Made by a program: the position numbers and the translations under genes. The notes under the pieces are model-generated. The model was given only the letters and a program-made list of their open reading frames with translations, had not been told where the DNA came from and ran no database searches. This document shows positions 6,732 to 15,648 of a stretch of 29,948 nt of DNA, one piece after another. The DNA lies in assembly GCA_023150835.1 (NCBI GenBank), contig JAKLKB010000080.1, positions 1-29,948 of the forward strand, given 5' to 3'. This stretch comes from Myxococcota bacterium (GTDB taxonomy: Bacteria > Myxococcota_C > UBA6777). Each line of letters begins with the position of its first letter. The stretch's first letter is position 1.

Positions 6732-8387
6732 TTAAGGGGCGTATCGTTTGATCTCGACTTCCGTGGGGCGGAAGACTTTGTCTTGGAATCGAAAGCCTTG
6801 GCGAAAGATGCGGGAGATCTGTTGATCTTCGTTGGTGTGTGGGGTGTGGACTTCTTGGAGAGCGCGGTGGGAGGTGGGGTCAAACAGATAGCTATGGATG
6901 TCGATGGGTTCGAGTCCCTGTTCTTTGAGGGTGGAGAGCAGACGTTCGCGGAATCCCGAAGCTTCGAGGACAGCGGGGTGATGTTCGCCGTGTGTATCCC
7001 AAAGCGATCGATAACGAAGGTCTACGTAGTCAAAGAGCAAGAGCAGATCTTGGAAGATCGCGTAGAGGGCTTGAAAGCGTGTTTCTTCGCGATCGGTGTC
7101 AAGCTCAGCGCGCAAGCGTTCGATGGATCGGCGGAGTTCGCTATTTTCTTCGTGTTGTTTTTGCGCGAGGGTGCGTTGTTCGGTTGCGATATCGAGGAGA
7201 TCGCGGAGTTGGGCTTGTTGTTCTGTGATGGATTGTCGAAGAGAGGCGATCGCGTGGTGGGTTTGTGGATCAAGGGGGGATTGGGGAGGTTGTGGGATGG
7301 GGGTGGTTGCGGTGTGTTCGTGAGAGGAAGCCTCGGTGGTTTCGTGGAGTTCGCGGCTATCGTGACTTGGGTGTGAAGGGTGGATAGCGCGGAGTTCGCG
7401 GCTATCGTGTATCGGGCGTGAAGGGGGGATGGCGCGGAGTTCGCGGCTGTCGTGTGCTGGACGTGAAGGGGGGGGTGTGGCGTGGAGTTCGCGGCTTGCG
7501 TGTGGGTCGTGGAGTCTGTTGGTGAGGGGGGCGTCGTGGTGGTGGAGTTGATGGAGTTCATCGTCGAGAAAGTTGGTGTCTGCATCACGGAGATCGTGTT
7601 CGTCGTAACTCAGGTCGTGTTCGCTGTAATGGTTTGAGAAGTCGGAGTCGTTGGTGGGGGAGGATTGTGCGTGGCTGTCGTAGGTGGGAGGGTCTTGTGT
7701 TTCGTCGGCGTAGGCTTGGAGATCGGGAGGCGTGTGGGATTCGACAGGGGAGATGGGGGCGCGCCCGAGGGTTGCAGCGAGGGGGGCGGGGATGGCGTTG
7801 GGAGCGGCATCTTGTTCGTTGACTTGGGGGGAAGGGACGACGAGGGGCTTTTTGGGCTGAGGAGGGGCGGGGAGGCGCGGGTTGGCGAGGGTTCGTTCGT
7901 TGGGTTCGGGGGAGAGGAGTGGGTGGTTGTAGAGCGGGAGATCGGGTTGAGGTGGGGGAATCTTGGGGTTGTTGGTTTGGTTGAGGATCTCTTGGACTTG
8001 GGGGGCATTTTGGATGTGCGAGACCACGCGCTTGCTTTGATCGGGATCTTGCATCTCTTTTTTGAGGATGTCGGGCAGTTGCATTCCGGGGATGGTATGT
8101 TCGGAAAACTCAGGCAATTCTTGTTGAAGAGACAGGGGCGTGCTTTGGGATCGATTCTTTTGTGGGATGGAGGCTTCTTCAAAGACACTTTGCCATTCAT
8201 CGGGCAGATCGGGGCTAGACGGCGATGCGGGGTGATTCGCGGCTCGCTTTGCCGCTGAAGGTTGCGGCGTGACGGGTTCAAGGCCGACAGGGATCATCTC
8301 ACCGTTTGGACCTTCTTCGAGCAAGATCTTTCGCCACTCGGTGGGAGCTTCTTGCACAGGATGATGATCGCGTTTTGGTTTGTTCAT
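6732..8387 (-). CDS. GrpE-domain protein with long repetitive N-terminal extension
   Basis: A 551-residue protein, far longer than ordinary GrpE (about 200). The last 170 residues match GrpE organisation: a coiled coil (RQSITEQQAQLRDLLDIATE... through RRSIERLRAELD), a helical part YAIFQDLLLLFDYVDL, then the beta-domain hallmarks LFDPTSHRALQEV, RIFRQGFRFQDKVFRP and TEVEI. GrpE releases ADP from DnaK, but this protein is probably a specialised relative because about 380 residues of Pro/His/Ser-rich disorder precede the domain. The extension includes four HDSREL-type repeats and a His/Asp-rich stretch (HHDAPL, HDLRDAD). No signal peptide or membrane helix is seen. ATG at 8387 follows GAGG. No dnaK or dnaJ lies in the window. 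Confidence 0.82.
   Translation of the reverse strand: MNKPKRDHHPVQEAPTEWRKILLEEGPNGEMIPVGLEPVTPQPSAAKRAANHPASPSSPDLPDEWQSVFEEASIPQKNRSQSTPLSLQQELPEFSEHTIPGMQLPDILKKEMQDPDQSKRVVSHIQNAPQVQEILNQTNNPKIPPPQPDLPLYNHPLLSPEPNERTLANPRLPAPPQPKKPLVVPSPQVNEQDAAPNAIPAPLAATLGRAPISPVESHTPPDLQAYADETQDPPTYDSHAQSSPTNDSDFSNHYSEHDLSYDEHDLRDADTNFLDDELHQLHHHDAPLTNRLHDPHASRELHATPPPSRPAHDSRELRAIPPSRPIHDSRELRAIHPSHPSHDSRELHETTEASSHEHTATTPIPQPPQSPLDPQTHHAIASLRQSITEQQAQLRDLLDIATEQRTLAQKQHEENSELRRSIERLRAELDTDREETRFQALYAIFQDLLLLFDYVDLRYRSLWDTHGEHHPAVLEASGFRERLLSTLKEQGLEPIDIHSYLFDPTSHRALQEVHTPHTNEDQQISRIFRQGFRFQDKVFRPTEVEIKRYAP
7346..7500 (-). repeat. four tandem 45-48-bp repeats in the GrpE-like gene
   Basis: The plus-strand string GGAGTTCGCGG starts at 7346, 7391, 7436 and 7484, so spacing is 45, 45 and 48 bases. 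On the coding strand each unit reads roughly HDSRELRAIPPSRP. The repeats stay in frame and sit within the disordered N-terminal part. Confidence 0.85.
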
Positions 8388-8836
8388 AGGTCTCGCCTCG
8401 TGTCTGCGGTGGGTGCGAACCGCCCTGTGTGGGAATTGCGTTTATTTTGGGGTCAAAAAGGTGTTGTGTTGCGCAAGCAAAGCAGCGCCAAGATAACAAA
8501 GAGCGTGCGTTCTTGCAACGCGTCGGCGTTTGGAGGGGAAGATGCTCGGTGGATCGCTCGACGGATCTGTGGAATGGCGCGATCTTGCAAGGTGCGGAAG
8601 TTTGGGGTGAACACGGTCATTTGAGCAGCAGGGCCTCACCCCAAGGCGGGGCCTGTGTTGGACGAAAAAAATCAGCGAGGGTCTTGATTGTTTTGGAGGG
8701 TTGTTGTTGAGTAAGAAGTTGGCGAAACCTGTACGGAAAGGTCGCGGATGTTTGGCGTTCGAACAACGCACAAACCAAGGCACCACACGGGAAGGCAAAA
8801 GCTTGATGAGATAAGCGTGTAGGATAGGGCGAAACC
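8388..8836. other. 449-base divergent spacer between GrpE-like and sigma-factor genes
   Basis: Holds the 5' regions of both flanking genes and one short possible gene (8453-8620, minus). On the minus strand TTTTTGACC near 8450-8460 could be a -35 for the GrpE-like gene, but I see no matching -10. Just before the sigma-factor ATG the plus strand reads TGTAGGATAGGGCG; AGGAT probably serves as the ribosome site. I see no clear palindrome or terminator. Confidence 0.4.
8453..8620 (-). CDS. possible 55-residue hypothetical protein
   Basis: A short open frame starting MTVFTPNFRTLQDRAIPQIR and ending with a hydrophobic stretch TLFVILALLCL just before the stop. The N-terminal half looks amphipathic and basic, so a small membrane-associated peptide is possible. 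The ribosome site is poor (GAGGCC about 11 bases upstream), and no family is recognised. It would be co-directional with the GrpE-like gene, 65 bases upstream. It may be a chance frame. Confidence 0.22.
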   Translation of the reverse strand: MTVFTPNFRTLQDRAIPQIRRAIHRASSPPNADALQERTLFVILALLCLRNTTPF

Positions 8837-10765
8837 ATGGCGCAACAAACCGAAATGAACCTGCGTGCCTTGACAGAGCGGCTTCGAGAGAAAGCGCGGC
8901 GCAAGGTACCCGAAGCAGATGTCGAAGATCTCGTACAAGACGTGTTGGTCGTGTTGGTCGAAAAAGCACCGTCCAACCAGATCGGCGCAATCCAGCCCTA
9001 CGCAGAAGGGATCTTGCGCCATTTGATCTACGACTACTACCAAAAACGGGCCGAGCATAAGGTTCCTTTGGATGGCAAAGATGCGGAAAGCCTCGATGTC
9101 TCGCCAGAACAGCGGGTCTATTGGCAGCGTCATCTGCGTGTGGTGCGTGAGGTCTCTCAAGAAAACCCTGTGGACGAAGCACTCTTACACGAGCACTTTC
9201 TTTCGGGAGCGCCGTTGCGTGAGGTCGCTTCGGAGCTTGGCGTCTCTGCGGGAGTGGTCAACGGTCGGCTGTTTCGCTTTCGTCAAAAACTCTTGCAGCG
9301 CGTTGGACAGCTTTTCACCGTGAGTATGGCGCTGGGGGTGGGGCTATGGAGTCGGGCCAGTCGGGCGCTGTTTGTTGGACGCCTTCATCACGCGACTTCT
9401 TGGACGGTGGCTTTGTTGTCCGCCACGTCGGCGGGGACATGGTGGGCCCAACACACGCCTGAAAAGCAGCTTGTGTTTCCCTCCGCGATGCAGGCTTCCT
9501 CCGCTCGCTTCGAGCACAGCTCGATCACAAAGTACGAAGGACACCCCGCGTATCCATCCCTTTTCAAAAAAACCGAAACCTCGGCTGGATGGTCTCTTGC
9601 TGTTCGATCCGAATCCTCGATCTTTTTTCGTGGGCGATCCTCTGCTTCGGTCGGAGAATGGGGATGGTTCGGGGCTTATCCATCCGCACAGCCTCGCGAA
9701 TTATCCGCAGCTTCTGCATCTGCACTCACCTCTTCTCTAAATGCTCAAAACCCCCTTGCTTTGGCGAATTTCTTTTCGGGGGCTGCTTTGTTGGCGCAGT
9801 CTCGTGTCGCCCACAGTTCTCGCGTGGAATCGAACGATTCTTCCTTTGCGGTGGGTGGAGCCAACGCAGCAACTGGGCGCGATCTGCCCCAAGGCCGCAC
9901 AACGACTTCTCGCGACGGGCAATCTAGCGATCCCCACCATCCCAACACCCAAACCAAAGATCCAGCCTCCTCTCAGCAAGAACCCAAATCTTCTACAAAA
10001 GAACCACAAAACCCCAACAATCCGACCGATCCCAAACATCCGACCGATCCCAAACATCCGACAAATCCCAACCCATCCGATGCGCGCCAGTCCTTTTGCA
10101 TCAAGCGCGATGGGCGGCTCTATCGGTGCGATCAAGGCGGTCAACTCGGCGAAGATGTGAGCGGTGGGAACCAAAGCTCTTTCCAATGTGGCGGTGATAC
10201 TTCGTGCCGTCGGATGGTTAACGGCGAACAGGCGGGCGAGTCCCCTGTGGGTCCCGCACTCATCGTCGGCCAACAAAAAGCGCTGATCGTCGCGGGCGAA
10301 AACCGTTATCGTGAAAGTTATGATCAAGGGCGTTCATGGTCCGATCCCGAAACGCCCCCACAGCCCGATACTTTGTTGAAACAAGCTGTATTTGTTCTGA
10401 ACCAACGCGGGGAGATCTGGCAGCGCGATATCGCAAAGCAAACGTGGGCGTTGTTGCGCTCGGCCCACGAAAACACCGAACTGCGCGTCCATCTTGATGC
10501 GCGAGGTGGCTTGTGTTTTGAAGACTCCGTTGATTTTCGTTACGAAACCCGCATCCCGGGCATCGATCCTGTTGCCACTCCTCAACGTGGCGGTCTCAAC
10601 GCAGGCTCGGGCCTCAACGTACCAAAGATGCCGACACTTCGCCCCTTGCATATTCCCGATATCACACGTACCACCCTGCCTACACCCACCGAACTCCCGC
10701 AAGGATTGCCGCTCCCTCTTCCTGCGCCTCAAAAACAAATAACCATGCCCGTTTTGCCACACTGA
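8837..10765 (+). CDS. ECF-type sigma factor fused to hydrophobic segments and an Asp-box C-terminal region
   Basis: A 642-residue fusion. Residues 1-155 look like an ECF sigma-70: region 2 around DVEDLVQDVLVVLVEKAP and YAEGILRHLIYDYYQKR, and region 4 helix-turn-helix at about 127-154 (LREVASELGVSAGVVNGRLF). Normal ECF factors stop there (about 180-200 residues). Here two modest hydrophobic segments follow (about 159-171 and 187-205), then a Ser/Ala-rich stretch, a Pro/Asn/Thr linker with the repeat PTDPKH, and a C-terminal domain from about 415. That domain has CIKRDGRLYRC, FQCGGDTSCRR and a single Asp-box-like motif SYDQGRSW (Asp496), typical of beta-propeller blades. If one hydrophobic segment crosses the membrane, the sensor is outside and the sigma part is tethered inside. 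The ATG follows AGGATAGGG. A lipoprotein gene and lon follow closely in the same direction. Topology is uncertain. Confidence 0.85.
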   Translation: MAQQTEMNLRALTERLREKARRKVPEADVEDLVQDVLVVLVEKAPSNQIGAIQPYAEGILRHLIYDYYQKRAEHKVPLDGKDAESLDVSPEQRVYWQRHLRVVREVSQENPVDEALLHEHFLSGAPLREVASELGVSAGVVNGRLFRFRQKLLQRVGQLFTVSMALGVGLWSRASRALFVGRLHHATSWTVALLSATSAGTWWAQHTPEKQLVFPSAMQASSARFEHSSITKYEGHPAYPSLFKKTETSAGWSLAVRSESSIFFRGRSSASVGEWGWFGAYPSAQPRELSAASASALTSSLNAQNPLALANFFSGAALLAQSRVAHSSRVESNDSSFAVGGANAATGRDLPQGRTTTSRDGQSSDPHHPNTQTKDPASSQQEPKSSTKEPQNPNNPTDPKHPTDPKHPTNPNPSDARQSFCIKRDGRLYRCDQGGQLGEDVSGGNQSSFQCGGDTSCRRMVNGEQAGESPVGPALIVGQQKALIVAGENRYRESYDQGRSWSDPETPPQPDTLLKQAVFVLNQRGEIWQRDIAKQTWALLRSAHENTELRVHLDARGGLCFEDSVDFRYETRIPGIDPVATPQRGGLNAGSGLNVPKMPTLRPLHIPDITRTTLPTPTELPQGLPLPLPAPQKQITMPVLPH

Positions 10766-10797
10766 TCCGTTTGTGACCCGTTTCTTCGGAGGTTTGA

Positions 10798-11808
10798 ATG
10801 CGTTCTGTTCGCTTTCTTTGTGTTGCTTTTTTGCTGATCTCTTCGCTCACGTGGGGGTGTGAAGGATGCGAGATCCAAGAAGCCTCCACCACACTCAAGG
10901 TTCCCTTTGCAGACAACTTCGATCGCCCTTCGCTTGGGGCGATGTGGTCCTCGGAGATGGCGGGGCGTTGGCGGATCCAGTTCGACGAGCGCACCAAACA
11001 GGGTCGCTTGTGTGTCGAGCAAGCCCGCAACAATCCCTTGTTTTTGCGCGGGACGTTGCCTCGTGATGTCGTCGTTGAGTTCGATGCTTACGCACAAGAA
11101 AAAGACGGCGATGTCAAGATCGAGCTGTTTACAGATGGTCGCTTTCATGCCACAGGCTACGTTCTGGCTCACGGCGGCTGGCACAACGCGATGTCGATCA
11201 TCGATCGACTCGGTGAACACAACCGCGACTGTTCCGCCAAAGAGCAAAATGCCCGCGCCAACTGCCGCCGCTGGACGCGCCGCGAAAAAGTCATCATCGG
11301 AAAAGGCCATCACTGGAAGGTGATCCGTCATGGTGAAAAGCTGCTGTGGTATCTTGATGGCAAGCTGTTTATGCGTTATGACGATCCCCAACCCCTCGAA
11401 GGAAAAGGCCATCAGTTCTTCGCCTTCAGCAACTGGATCGCTCACGTCTGCTTTGATAATCTGACCATCCGACCCTACACTCCCGAAACAGCACAAAAAG
11501 AAGCCCCTGCTCCGTCTCCTGCTCGTGTTCTCGTTACGCCTTCTCCAACTCCCGTCCCTTCGACTCCTTCTGATCCTGCTTCTTCTGATCCTGCTCCTTC
11601 TGATCCTGCGCCGGCTTTTGTTGCGCCGTCCGCTGTTCGCTCGGGCGCGGTCTTGGTTCCTGCTCAGCCGCAGATCCGCGTCCAGTCCAATCCGCAGCCT
11701 CTTCGCTTGCACAATGCGGATCGTTTTCGGCACCTTGGCATCCAACGCTTGCAAACCCCTCTCCAAGCGCGACCTGCACTGCAAGCACAACCGACTCCCC
11801 AGCGCTAA
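10798..11808 (+). CDS. putative lipoprotein with concanavalin-like (jelly-roll) domain
   Basis: A 336-residue protein starting at ATG after GGAGG. The signal peptide MRSVRFLCVAFLLISSLTWGC gives lipidated Cys21. The mature part (about 30-230) starts FADNFDRPSLGAMW and contains VVVEFDAYAQEKDGDVKIELF, a GHHWKVIRHGEKLLWYLDGKLF strand pair and a late FSNWIAHVCFDNLTI strand. This pattern is common in glycan-binding or hydrolase-associated concanavalin-like folds, but I see no sure catalytic residues. The last 100 residues are Pro/Ser/Gln-rich (SDPAPSDPAPAF) and probably disordered. It lies 32 bases after the sigma fusion and 69 before lon, so the three may be one operon. It could be an envelope partner of the sigma fusion; that is inference. 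Confidence 0.8.
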   Translation: MRSVRFLCVAFLLISSLTWGCEGCEIQEASTTLKVPFADNFDRPSLGAMWSSEMAGRWRIQFDERTKQGRLCVEQARNNPLFLRGTLPRDVVVEFDAYAQEKDGDVKIELFTDGRFHATGYVLAHGGWHNAMSIIDRLGEHNRDCSAKEQNARANCRRWTRREKVIIGKGHHWKVIRHGEKLLWYLDGKLFMRYDDPQPLEGKGHQFFAFSNWIAHVCFDNLTIRPYTPETAQKEAPAPSPARVLVTPSPTPVPSTPSDPASSDPAPSDPAPAFVAPSAVRSGAVLVPAQPQIRVQSNPQPLRLHNADRFRHLGIQRLQTPLQARPALQAQPTPQR

Positions 11809-11877
11809 CCGACCCACACCACGCAAGCCCATTCACGGCAAGGTGTCCTGCTTTGATCAGACCGACGAGGTGGTCAC

Positions 11878-14376
11878 TTGAAATTCTTCGATGATGACGG
11901 AAAAAAAGGATGGTTTGAACGTGGCCGCAACCGACCGCGTATCCGCGAAGAACTGCCGATCTTGCCTCTCCGCAACACGGTGATCTATCCCGGCGTGGTG
12001 ATCCCACTCACCATTGGCCGCGAATCCAGCCTACGCCTTGTGGACGATGCCATCGAAGCCGATCGCATCATCGGTATCGTCGGGCAACGCGATCCTGATG
12101 TCGATGATCCCGATAGCAGCGAACTCTACAGCATGGGGACTGCCGCGCAGATCTTGCGTGTGATGAAGGTCAGTGAAGATTCCAAAAATCTGATCGCTCA
12201 TGTCCAAGGGCTGCAACGCCTTCGCGTCGTTCGCTATGTTCAACGACGCCCCTATCTTCGGGCTCGTGTGCAACTTATCGAAGAGCGCCCCGACGAAGAT
12301 ATCGAATCCCGCACGCTTTTCTCTTCTCTCCAAGAATCCGCTTTGCGGATCATCGAGCTTTCTCCGCACATCCCCCAAGAAGTCTCCGCTGTCGTCCAAA
12401 ATATGGAGTCCCCGGGCTACCTCGCCGATCTCGTGGCCGCTTATCTCAACATCCCCATGCCCGAAAAAGAAGAGATCCTCGAAACCGTCGAGATCAAGCC
12501 CCGTCTCCAAAAGGTTCTCGGCTTTGTGCGAAAAGAGCTTCAAATGTTGGAACTCAACTTCCGCATCCAAAACCAAGTCAAGGGCGAATTGGACAAAAGC
12601 CAACGCGAGTACTATCTGCGCAAGCAGTTAAAAGCCATCAAGAAAGAGCTTGGCGAAGAAGAAGATGAGATGGAGGAAGTCGACGAATTCCGCCGCCAGA
12701 TCAAAGCCGCCAAGATGCCCGAAGATGTCGAGAAAGAAGCCCTCAAAGAACTCACGCGACTTTCGCGTATCCCCCCACAATCTGCCGAGTATACGGTCTC
12801 TCGGACCTACATCGAATGGATGATCGATCTGCCTTGGTCTGTGACGACCGAAGATTCCCTTGAGATCAGGCGCGCACGCGAGATCCTCAACGAAGATCAT
12901 TACAGCCTCGACAAGATCAAGCGACGGATCTTGGAGTACCTCGCCGTGCGTAAACTCAAAAATGATATGCGTGGGCCGATCTTGTGCTTTGTTGGGCCTC
13001 CCGGGGTCGGCAAGACCTCGCTTGGCAAATCGATTGCGCGGGCGATGGGACGGAACTTTGTGCGCGTTGCGCTTGGCGGCGTCAAAGACGAAGCCGAGAT
13101 CCGTGGACATCGCCGAACCTATGTCGGCGCTCTGCCCGGACGTGTGATCCAAGGCATCAAAAAAGCCAAAAGCAACAACCCTGTCTTTGTCTTGGACGAG
13201 ATCGACAAACTCAGCCAAGACTTTCGCGGTGATCCCGCCTCCGCTCTGCTCGAAGTCCTTGATCCCGAACAAAACAACTCTTTCTCCGATCACTACCTCG
13301 AAGCCGCTTTCGATCTCTCCAAAGTGATGTTTATCGCCACCGCCAACCAACTTGAACCGATCCCTCCGCCCCTGCGCGACCGCATGGAGATTATCGAGAT
13401 CCCCGGATACACCGAAGAAGAAAAACTACACATCGCTGACCATTTCTTGATCCCCAAACAACACCGCGATCACGGCCTCCAAGACGGCCACATTACCTTT
13501 ACCAAAAAAGCCGTCCGTACCGTCTGCCGCGCCTACACCCGCGAAGCAGGCGTCCGAAACCTCGAACGCCAGATCGCCGCGATCTGTCGAGCCGTGGCGA
13601 TGCAAGTCGCCGAATCCAACACCGAACCTCGCACCGTCGACAGCGCCGATGTTGAAACCTACCTCGGCCCCGCCAAGTTTTTCTCCGAGATGTCCGAACG
13701 ATTGAACGAAACGGGCATCGCTACGGGCCTTGCGTGGACGGCGGCAGGCGGAGAACTGCTGTTTATCGAAGCTACCCGCATGATCGGCAAAGGCCAATTG
13801 ATCTTGACTGGCCAACTCGGCGACGTGATGAAAGAATCCGCCCAAGCTGCCCTCTCTTATATCCGCTCCAATGCTCCGCTGCTTGGCGTGGATGCACGCT
13901 TTATGGAAAATCACGATCTGCACATCCACGTCCCCGCTGGTTCCGTCCCCAAAGACGGACCGAGCGCGGGCGTCACGTTGTTTGCTGCCCTTGTTTCGCT
14001 GTTGACGAGTCGTAAAGTTCGCTCAGATGTCGCCATGACGGGCGAGATCACGCTGCGCGGTTCCGTCTTGCCTGTCGGCGGTATCAAAGAAAAGATCTTG
14101 GCGGCCCATCGCGCCGACGTCAAAGTGATCTTGTTGCCCGACAAAAACAAAAAAGACCTCGCCGAAGTCCCCGAAGAGATCAAAGCACAGATCCAATTCC
14201 ACTTTCTCCAGCACCTTGATGATGTGGTTCGCGAAGCCCTTGAACAACAATCCCCCGATACGCGGCCTCTTGCGCATGTCCTCCAACCCACCGACGGGAT
14301 GCCCGCTCTTGCCAGCGATCCCGAACCCCTCCCCAATCCCGATCCACCCCCAAAAAACAAAAGCGCCCGCCGCTAA
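11878..14376 (+). CDS. lon: ATP-dependent Lon protease
   Basis: An 832-residue LonA-type AAA+ serine protease that degrades damaged and regulatory proteins in the cytoplasm. The start is TTG at 11878, five bases after GAGGTGGT; the family's N-domain (LPILPLRNTVIYPGVVIPL) follows closely, which supports this start. The N-domain reaches about 210, and the coiled-coil region QREYYLRKQLKAIKKELGE precedes the AAA+ module. Walker A is GPPGVGKT (373-380) and Walker B VFVLDEIDK. The protease domain has the Ser-Lys dyad: Ser696 in KDGPSAGVT and Lys739 in GGIKEK, the 43-residue spacing known in E. coli Lon. The tail after about 800 is Pro-rich and basic and varies in the family. It ends 28 bases before the convergent site-2 protease gene. 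Confidence 0.97.
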   Translation: MKFFDDDGKKGWFERGRNRPRIREELPILPLRNTVIYPGVVIPLTIGRESSLRLVDDAIEADRIIGIVGQRDPDVDDPDSSELYSMGTAAQILRVMKVSEDSKNLIAHVQGLQRLRVVRYVQRRPYLRARVQLIEERPDEDIESRTLFSSLQESALRIIELSPHIPQEVSAVVQNMESPGYLADLVAAYLNIPMPEKEEILETVEIKPRLQKVLGFVRKELQMLELNFRIQNQVKGELDKSQREYYLRKQLKAIKKELGEEEDEMEEVDEFRRQIKAAKMPEDVEKEALKELTRLSRIPPQSAEYTVSRTYIEWMIDLPWSVTTEDSLEIRRAREILNEDHYSLDKIKRRILEYLAVRKLKNDMRGPILCFVGPPGVGKTSLGKSIARAMGRNFVRVALGGVKDEAEIRGHRRTYVGALPGRVIQGIKKAKSNNPVFVLDEIDKLSQDFRGDPASALLEVLDPEQNNSFSDHYLEAAFDLSKVMFIATANQLEPIPPPLRDRMEIIEIPGYTEEEKLHIADHFLIPKQHRDHGLQDGHITFTKKAVRTVCRAYTREAGVRNLERQIAAICRAVAMQVAESNTEPRTVDSADVETYLGPAKFFSEMSERLNETGIATGLAWTAAGGELLFIEATRMIGKGQLILTGQLGDVMKESAQAALSYIRSNAPLLGVDARFMENHDLHIHVPAGSVPKDGPSAGVTLFAALVSLLTSRKVRSDVAMTGEITLRGSVLPVGGIKEKILAAHRADVKVILLPDKNKKDLAEVPEEIKAQIQFHFLQHLDDVVREALEQQSPDTRPLAHVLQPTDGMPALASDPEPLPNPDPPPKNKSARR

Positions 14377-14404
14377 ACATCCAAAAATCAAATCATCCAA
14401 AAGA

Positions 14405-15574
14405 TTAAAGTGAAGGGGATCTTTGTTCGTCTTCCTCGTCCTCGACGCCCATCTTGCGGCTGAGAAATCGAACGAAGTCGGGCATCGCAAGTGTGCCGAT
14501 GTAGTGCTGATCTCGATCGAGTACAACAAGACGGCTGCTTTGTTGGCGATTCATTTGTGTGACGGCTTGGAGGGCGTCGCTTTCGCTGTCGATGGTCAGT
14601 TCGGGGGGACAAGGCTTGAGGAGCGCACGCAGCGTATTTCCGGGCCATTCGTGCGGATCGAGGGTGTAAAGGTCATCGACGTACACGCAACCTACGAGCG
14701 TTTGTGTGTGTGGATCGACGATCGGATAGAGGTCGTGCGATTCTTTTTCGACGTATTGCTCGAAAAATTGCTGTAGCGAAAGGGTGCTCGGCAAGCTGTC
14801 GTCGTGTTGTCGGATAAACGGGCGGATCGGCTCTCCACGCAATATCTCTCGCAAGCGCATCCGATGGTACGCCGCAACACTGGCGTTGCGCATAAAGATC
14901 CCCAGCAAAAACCACCAAAATGCTTGCACATAATTTTGATACGCAAACAGCTGGATCAGCGACAGCCCGACCATCAGCGAACCAAAACCGCCTCCAAGAT
15001 GGGCGGCGATCCGCGTGGCCCAAGGTAGATCGCCACGCCAAGACCATAGCAACGCCCGCAACATCCGCCCTCCATCAAGCGGAAAGGCTGGAATCAAGTT
15101 GAAGATCGCCAACAAGCCATTGAGCCAACCAAGATATCGGCACAGTCCCTCGACCGACTCGGGCCAGATCTGTTGGAGGCTCAACAGATAAAGGCCGTAG
15201 AATCCGCCTGCGAGCGCGAGGCTTGCCGCAGGGCCTGCCGCTGTCACCCAAAACTCCGCCCAAGCGTGCGGCGGTTCGTCCTCGATCTCCGCCACTCCGC
15301 CAAAGACAAACAGCGTAATGCTGCGGATCGAAAGCCCGTAGTGACGGGCCACCACCGCGTGCGCTAACTCGTGCAACAAGATCGACAGCACAAAGCCCAC
15401 CGTCCCCACGACCGCCATCCATGTGTACGTCTCGGCGGCCAGTTGCTCATACCAGTTCGGAAACAGCCCACGCGAAAGTGACCAACCCAACAACAAGATC
15501 AAAAACAACCAGCTAAAGTCGACTTGGATCGGGAAGCCCATCAGCCGAAAAAGAGTGATGCGTTTCGAGAACAT
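14405..15574 (-). CDS. site-2 protease (M50 family) with CBS domain pair
   Basis: A 389-residue intramembrane metalloprotease. The zinc motif HELAH is at 68-72 (Glu69 catalytic) in the second hydrophobic segment. The third ligand lies in NLIPAFPLDGGR (Asp167). Several hydrophobic segments, including FSWLFLILLLGWSL, TWMAVVGTVGFVLSILL, VTAAGPAASLALAGGFYGLYL and FWWFLLGIFM, make up the first 240 residues. The cytoplasmic C-terminus (about 248-378) has a CBS pair (YPIVDPHTQTLVGCVYVDDL and SRLVVLDRDQHYIGTLAMPDF), as in SpoIVFB-type enzymes where CBS domains bind nucleotides. These enzymes cleave membrane-bound anti-sigma factors or other tethered regulators. The tethered sigma fusion four kilobases away is a natural candidate substrate (inference). 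The tail is acidic. The ATG follows GGAAAG. Confidence 0.93.
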   Translation of the reverse strand: MFSKRITLFRLMGFPIQVDFSWLFLILLLGWSLSRGLFPNWYEQLAAETYTWMAVVGTVGFVLSILLHELAHAVVARHYGLSIRSITLFVFGGVAEIEDEPPHAWAEFWVTAAGPAASLALAGGFYGLYLLSLQQIWPESVEGLCRYLGWLNGLLAIFNLIPAFPLDGGRMLRALLWSWRGDLPWATRIAAHLGGGFGSLMVGLSLIQLFAYQNYVQAFWWFLLGIFMRNASVAAYHRMRLREILRGEPIRPFIRQHDDSLPSTLSLQQFFEQYVEKESHDLYPIVDPHTQTLVGCVYVDDLYTLDPHEWPGNTLRALLKPCPPELTIDSESDALQAVTQMNRQQSSRLVVLDRDQHYIGTLAMPDFVRFLSRKMGVEDEEDEQRSPSL

Positions 15575-15590
15575 CGTGACGATCTTTCCA

Positions 15591-15605
15591 CGCTCGATTC
15601 GAGCG
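15591..15605. promoter_or_regulatory. 15-base palindrome in divergent promoter region
   Basis: CGCTCGATTCGAGCG is a perfect inverted repeat around a single central base. It lies 17 bases upstream of the site-2 protease start codon and about 45 bases upstream of the -35 proposed for the divergent fusion gene. That is a good position for a repressor or activator site, but the binding protein is unknown. Confidence 0.4.
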
Positions 15606-15648
15606 TTTGCCTTGGAATGGCGGTTGAGCAGGTTTGTCGAGCGCGACC

